Assembly: GCA_019114265.1 (NCBI GenBank)
Contig: DXFV01000036.1
Location: 1-64,000, forward strand
DNA: 64,000 nucleotides
DNA from: Anaerofilum faecale
GTDB taxonomy: Bacteria; Bacillota; Clostridia; Oscillospirales; Ruminococcaceae
Direction of reading: 5' to 3'
In this document: piece after piece, positions 58,159-64,000 of the stretch
How the letters are laid out: every line of letters starts with the position of its first letter
Position numbering within the stretch: position 1 is the stretch's first letter
Made by a program: the position numbers and the translations under genes
Notes under the pieces: model-generated
Database searches by the model: none
Told to the model about the DNA's origin: nothing
The model's input: only the letters and a program-made list of their open reading frames with translations

Positions 58159-59565
58159 TCAGACCGGATGGCTCTTGTTTGCGAAGTCCACATGGTCGCC
58201 GTCCACGCCGGCGATCTTGTTGTTGCGCTTCTCGAAGAACTTGGGAGCCACCTGGGGGAACATGGCGTAGGTGAGCACGTCCTCTTCCTGCACCACGTAC
58301 TTGCTGGCCTCGGCCTTCAGCTTGTCCATCTCAGGCTCCAGGGTGTCGGCGAAGCGGCAGGTGATGGGCTGCTCGTCGCCCAGGATCTGCTTGGTGAACT
58401 CGGGGCTGATGGGAGCCGGAGTCTTGCCGTAGTCGCCGTGGACCAGGCCCTTGAACTCCTTGGTGACCATCTTGTAGCGCTCGCCCAGGATCACGTTGAA
58501 CACCGCCTGGGTGCCCACGATCTGGCTGGTGGGGGTGACCAGAGGAGGATAGCCGGAATCCTTGCGGACACGGGGGATCTCCTGCAGCACTTCCTCCAGC
58601 TTGTCCTCCTTGCCGGCGTCCTTCAGCTGCTTGAGCAGGTTGGACAGCATGCCGCCCGGAACCTGATACAGCAGGGTGTTGGCGTCCACGCCCAGCATCT
58701 TGGGGCTGATCTGGCCGTTGGCGATGTATTTCTCACGCAGTTTGGCAAAGTGAGCGCGCACCACGTTCAGTTTCTTCAGGTCCAGACCGGTGTCGTACTC
58801 GGTGCCCTGCAGGGCGGCCACCAGGCTCTCGGTGGGCATATGGGAGGTGCCCAGAGCCAGCGGGCTCATCGCGGTGTCGATGATGTCGGCGCCGGCCTCG
58901 ATGGCCTTCAGGATGCTCATGGAAGCCAGACCGGAGGTGTAGTGGCTGTGCACGTCCACCGGGATCTTGACGGTGGCCTTCAAGGCGCTCACCAGCTCGG
59001 AAGCGGCGGTGGGAGTCAGCAGGCCGGCCATGTCCTTGATGCAGATGGAATTGGCGCCCATCTCCTCCAGGGTCTTGGCGTAGTTGGAAAAGTACTCATT
59101 GTTGTGCACGGGGCTCAGGGTGTAGCTGATGCAGCCCTGCACATGAGCGCCTTCCTTGCGGGTGGCGCGGATGGCGGTCTCCAGGTTGCGCGGATCGTTC
59201 AGCGCGTCGAAGATGCGCAGGATGTCGATGCCGTTGGCAACCGACTTCTGCACAAAGTACTCGACGGCGTCGTCGGCGTAGGGGCGGTAGCCCAGCATGT
59301 TCTGGCCGCGGAACAGCATCTGCAGCTTGGTCTTGGGCATCTCCTTGCGCAGGATGCGCAGGCGCTCCCACGGATCTTCGTCCAGGAAACGGATGCAGGC
59401 GTCAAAGGTGGCGCCGCCCCAGCACTCGACCGAGTAGTAGCCAATCTCGTCCATAGCGGGCAGGATGGGACGCATTTCGTCCATGGTCATGCGGGTGGCC
59501 AGCAGAGACTGGTGGGCGTCGCGCAGCACGACCTCTGTAATTTTCACAGGTTTCGCCAATGTCAT
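58159..59565 (-). CDS. oadA: Oxaloacetate decarboxylase alpha / pyruvate carboxylase B subunit-type carboxyltransferase
   Basis: This 468-residue protein is a DRE-TIM type biotin-dependent carboxyltransferase. It shows TEVVLRDAHQSLLATRM, CWGGATFDACIRFLDEDPWE, LFRGQNMLGYRPYADD, ICIKDMAGLLTP and VDVHSHYTSGLASM (metal-binding His). The C-terminal biotin-binding part is absent and supplied by the separate carrier protein upstream. Known roles are sodium-pumping oxaloacetate decarboxylation or pyruvate carboxylation. Neither a beta/gamma membrane subunit nor a biotin carboxylase lies here, so the reaction is not settled. Confidence 0.93.
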   Translation of the reverse strand: MTLAKPVKITEVVLRDAHQSLLATRMTMDEMRPILPAMDEIGYYSVECWGGATFDACIRFLDEDPWERLRILRKEMPKTKLQMLFRGQNMLGYRPYADDAVEYFVQKSVANGIDILRIFDALNDPRNLETAIRATRKEGAHVQGCISYTLSPVHNNEYFSNYAKTLEEMGANSICIKDMAGLLTPTAASELVSALKATVKIPVDVHSHYTSGLASMSILKAIEAGADIIDTAMSPLALGTSHMPTESLVAALQGTEYDTGLDLKKLNVVRAHFAKLREKYIANGQISPKMLGVDANTLLYQVPGGMLSNLLKQLKDAGKEDKLEEVLQEIPRVRKDSGYPPLVTPTSQIVGTQAVFNVILGERYKMVTKEFKGLVHGDYGKTPAPISPEFTKQILGDEQPITCRFADTLEPEMDKLKAEASKYVVQEEDVLTYAMFPQVAPKFFEKRNNKIAGVDGDHVDFANKSHPV

Positions 59566-59609
59566 TCACCTCATTCAATTGTTGGCAGCATCACAAAGGG
59601 CGCTGTTTC

Positions 59610-59975
59610 TCAGTTCATGGTCACCAGGACGTCGTCCACGTTGACGGTCTCGCCCTTGGCGCAGTTGATGCCGGCCACGGTGCCGTCCTGCGGAGCAACG
59701 ATCTCGTTCTCCATCTTCATGGCTTCCAGGATCACCAGGATCTGGCCGGCCTTCACGGCGTCGCCAACTTTCACCTTCACGTCCAGGATGTTGCCGGGCA
59801 TGGGAGCCTTCACGCTGACAGCGCCGGCGGCAGCGGCAGCCTTGGGAGCAGCGGCGGGGGCGGGAGCAGCCTTGGGAGCGGCGGGAGCAGCAGCCACGGG
59901 AGCGGCGCCGGCGGCCAGCTCTTCAACGGTGACATCGTAGGCAGCGCCATTGACGGTGATATTGAAATGTTTCAT
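59610..59975 (-). CDS. Biotin carboxyl carrier protein
   Basis: This 121-residue protein has an N-terminal KHFNITVNGAAYDVTVEEL, a 30-residue Ala/Pro hinge (about 22-52), and a C-terminal biotinyl domain (VKAPMPGNILDVKVKVGDAV with biotin Lys in LEAMKMENEI). It matches the gamma/delta carrier subunit of methylmalonyl-CoA, glutaconyl-CoA or oxaloacetate decarboxylases. It lies between the two carboxyltransferase genes and serves either or both. Confidence 0.93.
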   Translation of the reverse strand: MKHFNITVNGAAYDVTVEELAAGAAPVAAAPAAPKAAPAPAAAPKAAAAAGAVSVKAPMPGNILDVKVKVGDAVKAGQILVILEAMKMENEIVAPQDGTVAGINCAKGETVNVDDVLVTMN

Positions 59976-60035
59976 GATGGGATACCCTCCTAAAAATCAT
60001 TGTATGGATGCCCTTTTTTGGGGCGTGAGCTTCAA

Positions 60036-61364
60036 TTACAGAGCCATGTTGCCGTGCTTCTTGGGCAGGCGCTGGGTGCGCTTGGTGGACAGCATGTCCA
60101 GCGCGGCGGTCAGGGTGGCGTGCAGGGTGGCGGAGTCGGCCACGAAGTCGGCCAGGCCGGCGGCCACAGCGGCCTCGGCGGAGCAGGCGGAAGCGGCATA
60201 CTCGGCGGCCTTGCGCTCGGTATCCTTCACGATGTTGGTGCCGGCTTCCAGCTCGTCCTTATACAGGACGGTGGCGGCCACCTTGGGCTCCACGGCGCTG
60301 ATCACGCAGCCGTTCAGGGCGATGGTGAGGTCGGCGTTGCACAGGGCGGTGTAGACAGGGCCTACGGCGGTGCCGGCCACGATGGCCACCTTGGCGGTGG
60401 TGGCGTCGGCGTAAGTAGCGGCCAGACGGGCAGCCTCGCGGATGCCGCCGGCCAGGTCCTCGCTGCTGCTCTTGGCAAAGCCCGGGGTGTTGACCAGGGT
60501 CACAACGGGGATGCTGAAGGCGTCGCACAGGCGCACGAAACGGGCGATCTTGGAGACGCTCTCGTGGTCCAGCGCACGGTCGGCGGTGGTGACAACGCCC
60601 ACAGTGCTGCCGTTCACGGTGCCCAGCGCGGTGTAGGCGTTCTTGCCGAAGGCGCCGTAGAACTCGAAGTCGCGGCCGTCGTCGATCAGGGCCGCGCCGG
60701 CCTTGATGCGGCAGTATTTTCCCATATCCAGCGCGCTGGCGGGAGGAGCAAAGTCGAACACGGCGGGGCTGGACAGGTTGTTGGAGGGCAGCAGGGCGAC
60801 CACATCGGCGGCGGCCTTCACAGCCAGCTCCACGCTCTCGTACACAGTGGTGGCAACGCCCGCCTCGGCGGCGAACGCAGCGCTGCCGGCGCCTTCCACC
60901 TTGTCGCCGGCGGCGGCGCTGGTGAAGGGGGCGGACAGGAACAGCTCGGCTTCTTTGGCCATCAGGCACACATCGGCGCTGGCGGCCTGCACGGCGGCGG
61001 TGCCGGCGCACACGCCGGTGACCACGGCCACCTGGGGCACAACGCCCGAGAGCTTGGCAATGGCGGCGGTGACGCTGGCGCTGGCGGCCAGAGCGCCCAG
61101 GCCTTCCTCCAGCTTTGCGCCCACCGAGTTGTAGAAGGTGACGACGGGGTTGCCGGTCTTGGCAGCCATATCCAGCACCTTTACGGTCTTTTCGGCGTCT
61201 TTGGCGCACACGGCGCTGCCGTCCTGACAGACAGCATACACCGGCTGGCCGTTTGCGCTGCCGAACGCGGCGGTCACCGCGCTCTCGTGGAACAGCGTGG
61301 TGTATGCGCCTTCGTCGTAGAATGTCGCAAGGATCTCAGCCTTGCCAAACTTTGTAGAAGCCAT
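60036..61364 (-). CDS. Acyl-CoA carboxyltransferase-like subunit (MmdA/PccB family), compact
   Basis: This 442-residue protein has two crotonase-like halves. The second carries HESVSKIARFVRLCDAFSIPVVTLVNTPGF and the family core AVGPVYTALCN. It is about 70 residues shorter than typical MmdA or PccB, mostly by loss of the N-terminal segment, and its first half is Ala-rich and diverged. The ATG at 61364 has GGAGGG. Likely a carboxyltransferase working with the carrier protein; acyl specificity unknown. Confidence 0.85.
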   Translation of the reverse strand: MASTKFGKAEILATFYDEGAYTTLFHESAVTAAFGSANGQPVYAVCQDGSAVCAKDAEKTVKVLDMAAKTGNPVVTFYNSVGAKLEEGLGALAASASVTAAIAKLSGVVPQVAVVTGVCAGTAAVQAASADVCLMAKEAELFLSAPFTSAAAGDKVEGAGSAAFAAEAGVATTVYESVELAVKAAADVVALLPSNNLSSPAVFDFAPPASALDMGKYCRIKAGAALIDDGRDFEFYGAFGKNAYTALGTVNGSTVGVVTTADRALDHESVSKIARFVRLCDAFSIPVVTLVNTPGFAKSSSEDLAGGIREAARLAATYADATTAKVAIVAGTAVGPVYTALCNADLTIALNGCVISAVEPKVAATVLYKDELEAGTNIVKDTERKAAEYAASACSAEAAVAAGLADFVADSATLHATLTAALDMLSTKRTQRLPKKHGNMAL

Positions 61365-61405
61365 GAACAGCCCTCCTGCATTTTGCAAAATTCAAAGTTA
61401 AGAAT

Positions 61406-61434
61406 ATTATACTATTTTGACAATTTAATAACAA
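61406..61434 (-). promoter_or_regulatory. Promoter of the carboxyltransferase cluster
   Basis: TTGTTA (61429-61434) and TATAAT (61406-61411) are 17 bases apart on the minus strand. Confidence 0.75.
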
Positions 61435-61455
61435 GTGGGGAGACCACTTTTTTCG

Positions 61456-61809
61456 CTAAAAATCTTTGCACGAATGGAACAATTTTTTGTTTTCGAGAAT
61501 ATCCGGCCCGTTTTTGAACATCACCTGTTTCCAATAGGCAAGGCGCGGACTGTCCGGATTGATGCAAAACGACACAGCCCCGCGGTTTTCCCCGGCGGCC
61601 ACCGCCGCGCGCACCGCGCCGTCCACCAGCGACGGGTCGGCCAGCTGTTCGTCCAGCACCCAGGTGACGCCGTTTTCCACCTTGTACAGGAAATTGCCCA
61701 GATACTGCGGCCCGTCCATGACCACATATCCTTCCACCGGCCCGGAGAACCGCCCGGCATTGATCTCGTCCAGCACGGCGGGCTGGTCGATGGGGCGCAT
61801 GGCGATCAT
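61456..61809 (-). CDS. Small protein coupled to rluB, weakly GNAT-like
   Basis: This 117-residue protein (MIAMRPIDQPAVLDEINAG, YVVMDGPQYLGNFLYKVENG, LVDGAVRAAVAAGENRGA) overlaps the rluB stop by four bases (ATGA). Beta-strand/helix order resembles the C-terminal half of an acetyltransferase without a clear acetyl-CoA loop. Function not known. A frame extension into rluB is an artefact. Confidence 0.65.
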   Translation of the reverse strand: MIAMRPIDQPAVLDEINAGRFSGPVEGYVVMDGPQYLGNFLYKVENGVTWVLDEQLADPSLVDGAVRAAVAAGENRGAVSFCINPDSPRLAYWKQVMFKNGPDILENKKLFHSCKDF

Positions 61810-62630
61810 CGGCGCGCGCCTCCCTTTTTCTGCTTTGCGCGCACCGGGCGCGGCGCGGCGGCCGCCGCCTGCTGCTGCTGGGTGCGGGCGCGCGCCTTGC
61901 CCTTCACGGCGGCGGCGCGCAGGGCGGCCACCTCGCTCCGGGTCAGCTCGCGGTACTGGCCCGGCTGGAGCATGCCCAGCTTCACCGCGCCCATCGCGCT
62001 GCGGCGCAGGCGGATCACCTCGAGGCCCACCGCCTCGCACATGCGGCGGATCTGGCGGTTCTTGCCCTCGCGGATGGTCATCTCCAGCACGGTGCGGCCC
62101 GGCTCGTCGGCCACCACCTGGATCACCGCCGGCTGGGTGGTGGTGCCGTCGTCCAGCGTGACGCCCTGGGTCAATTGCAGCACCTGCTGCTCGGTGGCAT
62201 GGGGGCGCACCGTCACGCGGTACAGCTTGCTGACGCCGTGGGACGGATGGGTGAGCAGGTTGGCAAACTCGCCGTCGTTGGTGAACAGCAGCATGCCCTC
62301 GCTGTCCTTGTCCAGCCGCCCGATGGGGAACACCCGCACCGGCACGTCGCTCACCAGGTCCATCACCGTCTTGCGGCCGCGCTCGTCGCTGGTGGTGGTG
62401 ATATAGCCGCGCGGCTTATACAGCATGATATACATCTTTTCCTGCACGCGGGGGATGTAGACACGCTGGCCGTCCACCGTCAGCAGGTCGCGGGCGGTGT
62501 CCATCTTGTCGCCCAGCGACACCGGGCGGCCGTTCAGCTTGACACGGCCTTCCCGGATGATCTGCTCGGCGGCGCGGCGGCTGCACACGCCCTGCTCGGA
62601 CAACACTTTCTGGATTCTTACGTCTCTCAT
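61806..62630 (-). CDS. rluB: 23S rRNA pseudouridine synthase, RluB type
   Basis: This 274-residue protein has an N-terminal S4 domain (RIQKVLSEQGVCSRRAAEQI) and a RsuA-like catalytic domain (YIMLYKPRGYITTTSDERGR, VFPIGRLDKDSEGMLLFTND with the catalytic Asp, EGKNRQIRRMCEAVG). A Gln/Ala-rich basic tail of about 40 residues ends it. It overlaps ytfJ by four bases. Confidence 0.93.
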   Translation of the reverse strand: MRDVRIQKVLSEQGVCSRRAAEQIIREGRVKLNGRPVSLGDKMDTARDLLTVDGQRVYIPRVQEKMYIMLYKPRGYITTTSDERGRKTVMDLVSDVPVRVFPIGRLDKDSEGMLLFTNDGEFANLLTHPSHGVSKLYRVTVRPHATEQQVLQLTQGVTLDDGTTTQPAVIQVVADEPGRTVLEMTIREGKNRQIRRMCEAVGLEVIRLRRSAMGAVKLGMLQPGQYRELTRSEVAALRAAAVKGKARARTQQQQAAAAAPRPVRAKQKKGGARR

Positions 62631-63025
62631 TCTGTCTCTCCTGTGGGGGGTTCGGGCTTATCCTTTTTGATAAGGCCGGTGATCTTGTCGAACATTTCCG
62701 GCATCAGGCTGAGGGCCCGGTCGATGTTGTTGGAGGTGTCGGTGAGCTGGATCATGCGCACGTTGGCCCCCGGCTGGATCACCAGGAAGCCCACCGGCGA
62801 CACCGTCACACCGGCGCTGCTGCCGCCGCCGAACAGGTCCTTCGCGGTCTTATTGGGCAGGTCGGACCCGCCGGACACAAACCCGAAGGTGATCTTGGAC
62901 ACCGGCAGGATGGTGGTGCCGTCGGGCAGGTTGATGGGGCTGCCCACCACCGTGTTGGAATCCACCATCTGTTTGATTTTTTCCAGGGTGACGTCCATCA
63001 GGCCCCGGATGGGATGCTCTGCCAT
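62627..63025 (-). CDS. ytfJ: Sporulation protein YtfJ
   Basis: This 132-residue protein has HPIRGLMDVTLEKIKQMVDSNTVVG, ISKITFGFVSGGSD-like PVSKITFGFVSGGSDLP and FGGGSSAGVTVSPVGFLVI. It matches GerW/YtfJ, a sporulation protein made under forespore or mother-cell control in clostridia and bacilli. Gene order scpB - DUF2953 - ytfJ - rluB is common in this group. Confidence 0.92.
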   Translation of the reverse strand: MAEHPIRGLMDVTLEKIKQMVDSNTVVGSPINLPDGTTILPVSKITFGFVSGGSDLPNKTAKDLFGGGSSAGVTVSPVGFLVIQPGANVRMIQLTDTSNNIDRALSLMPEMFDKITGLIKKDKPEPPTGETE

Positions 63026-63119
63026 CGCAAACTCCTCCTTACTGTTCCGATAAAAACGGTTGATTTTTTGCCAATTTCATATACATTGCGTTGGATACCA
63101 AAGGATTTATACAGTTCGT

Positions 63120-63860
63120 TCACTGTTCCGACCGGCTTTGACGGAAAAACGCCACCGCCGCGGCCAGCAGAAAGACCGGGCTGGCGGCCACCCGCAGCCG
63201 GATATGGCCCTGCTGTTTGCAGGCGCCCAGAAAGTCCGGCGCGAAGTAGAGCCGGCGCAGACGGAACCGGAACAGGTGCGCGGCCAGGGCGCACAAGGCC
63301 CCCACCCGGGCGTTCCACTTCCCGGCGGACAGGGCGGTGTCGGCGGCGTCCTGCCCCTCTACCGGCCACTCGACCCACAGCGACACCCAGATCCCCTTGC
63401 AGGCCACCCGGGCTGCCGCGCCCGCGGCCGACAGCGTGTGCAGCAGACGGGAGATCTTTCCCTCGCCGGGCAGTTGCTGCGAAGGCGGCGGTGCGGACGG
63501 CGCCGCCGGTGGGGGCGGAGCCGGTTTTGGGGGTGTGCCGGGCAGCGGCGCCTGCGGGGGCGGCGGGACGGCTGTCTGCGCAGGGGCCGGCTGCGAAGGT
63601 GCGGGGGCGGGCTGGGGCGGCTTCTGCGGCGGCGGGGCAGATTCCTCCTCTTCCCCGCGCTCGGTCAGGCGGCGGAGCCACCAGGGCTTCGGCCACACGC
63701 GGACCGGGATGCCCAGGATGTGCACCCGCACGCGGGGGGCGTCGGGGCGGTATTCGGCGTCGATCACCACCGGCACCACCAGCAAAAGCAGCAGCAGGAC
63801 CAGCAGCACCAGCAGCAGAATGCCGATCCCCTTCAGCACCGCCAGCAGCACGGCGATCAT
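63120..63860 (-). CDS. DUF2953 membrane protein
   Basis: This 246-residue protein has an N-terminal hydrophobic segment (VLKGIGILLLVLLVLLLLLL), the DUF2953 start VVIDAEYRPDAPRVRVHILG, a 70-residue Pro-rich linker (about 75-140), and a C-terminal part with HLFRFRLRRLYFAPDF and RLRVAASPVFLLAAAVAFF. Orthologues (YtfI) lie beside ytfJ and are linked to sporulation. Its ATG overlaps the scpB stop. A 95-base gap to ytfJ holds no gene. Confidence 0.85.
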   Translation of the reverse strand: MIAVLLAVLKGIGILLLVLLVLLLLLLVVPVVIDAEYRPDAPRVRVHILGIPVRVWPKPWWLRRLTERGEEEESAPPPQKPPQPAPAPSQPAPAQTAVPPPPQAPLPGTPPKPAPPPPAAPSAPPPSQQLPGEGKISRLLHTLSAAGAAARVACKGIWVSLWVEWPVEGQDAADTALSAGKWNARVGALCALAAHLFRFRLRRLYFAPDFLGACKQQGHIRLRVAASPVFLLAAAVAFFRQSRSEQ

Positions 63861-64000
63861 ATCGCGTCCTCCGGCGGCAGCTCATCCTCGGGGGCGTCCG
63901 GGGCGTCGGGCCCGTCGGGGAGGGGCGGCAGCGGGCTGCTCTCGTCGTGCAGCGGGGGAAGGTCCTCCAGCGAGGACAACCCGAAGGTGCGCAGAAACGC
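63857..64000 (-). CDS. scpB: Segregation and condensation protein B, 3' part
   Basis: Only the last 47 codons are inside the window; the frame is open to the right edge. It reads AFLRTFGLSSLEDLPPL, the C-terminal end of the ScpB winged-helix part, then an acidic Pro/Asp tail. ScpB partners ScpA and SMC in chromosome condensation. The stop overlaps the DUF2953 start (ATGA). Confidence 0.85.
   Translation of the reverse strand, partial: AFLRTFGLSSLEDLPPLHDESSPLPPLPDGPDAPDAPEDELPPEDAI

Overview
The window looks like a chromosomal piece of a GC-rich, anaerobic, gut-type Firmicute of the class Clostridia, most likely in the Oscillospiraceae/Ruminococcaceae. The evidence is G+C-rich codons with sigma-A type promoters, sporulation genes (spoIIID, ytfJ, a small Spo0A-C-like protein), Rex, a fermentative alcohol dehydrogenase, biotin-dependent decarboxylase parts, and a very large mucin-active GH101 glycosidase with a sortase anchor. 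The species is not identified. Nearly all space is used by ordinary chromosomal genes; only the left edge (a KilA-N gene cut by the window) looks phage-derived.

Layout. 1-3.7 kb: KilA-N fragment, a duplicated terminator-bearing repeat, a GNAT acetyltransferase behind a promoter/leader-peptide/terminator unit, and a GntR-ATPase-permease operon with its own operator. 3.8-16.8 kb (minus strand): one purine operon, purE-purF-purM-purN-purO-AICAR transformylase-(membrane protein)-purD-purL. PurH is split here: a transformylase-only protein is paired with an archaeal-type PurO cyclohydrolase. The operon starts with a consensus promoter and a short Gly/Cys-rich reading frame ending in a small terminator. 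16.9-21.7 kb: YbaK deacylase, a DAHP synthase gene behind a classical attenuator (Tyr/Phe/Cys-rich leader peptide, antiterminator, terminator), cysK-cysE, a lipoprotein cyclophilin and spoIIID.

21.8-33.4 kb: a mucin/O-glycan locus. It holds a 2170-residue cell-wall-anchored GH101 endo-alpha-N-acetylgalactosaminidase, an AraC-type response regulator with its sensor kinase, and a divergent sugar-binding lipoprotein without permeases. 33.8-38.2 kb: a PIN/NYN-like protein and an ECF sigma factor - membrane protein - ABC ATPase - ABC permease operon. 38.4-44.3 kb: galactokinase, divergent AraC regulator with a periplasmic-binding-protein-like lipoprotein, RlmD-type rRNA methyltransferase, and an L-aspartate dehydrogenase-like protein. 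44.3-57.3 kb: mixed housekeeping genes (FlaR-like kinase, tRNA-Thr, NifX/DUF134 pair, HAD and HD hydrolases, lysA, fucO, asparaginase, TepA-like protease, isocitrate/isopropylmalate dehydrogenase, rex, tdk). 57.3-64 kb: a carboxyltransferase/biotin carrier/OadA cluster and the scpB-DUF2953-ytfJ-rluB operon, cut by the right edge.

The most unusual non-gene signals are: (i) five dispersed copies of an approximately 90-bp repeat (33.6-52.7 kb) whose first hairpin keeps its pairing through compensatory changes; (ii) three leader-type control regions (before the GNAT gene, before purE, before aroF); (iii) two tandem similar terminator elements at 0.7-1.0 kb. All functional statements come from reading the sequence and family knowledge; no database search was possible.
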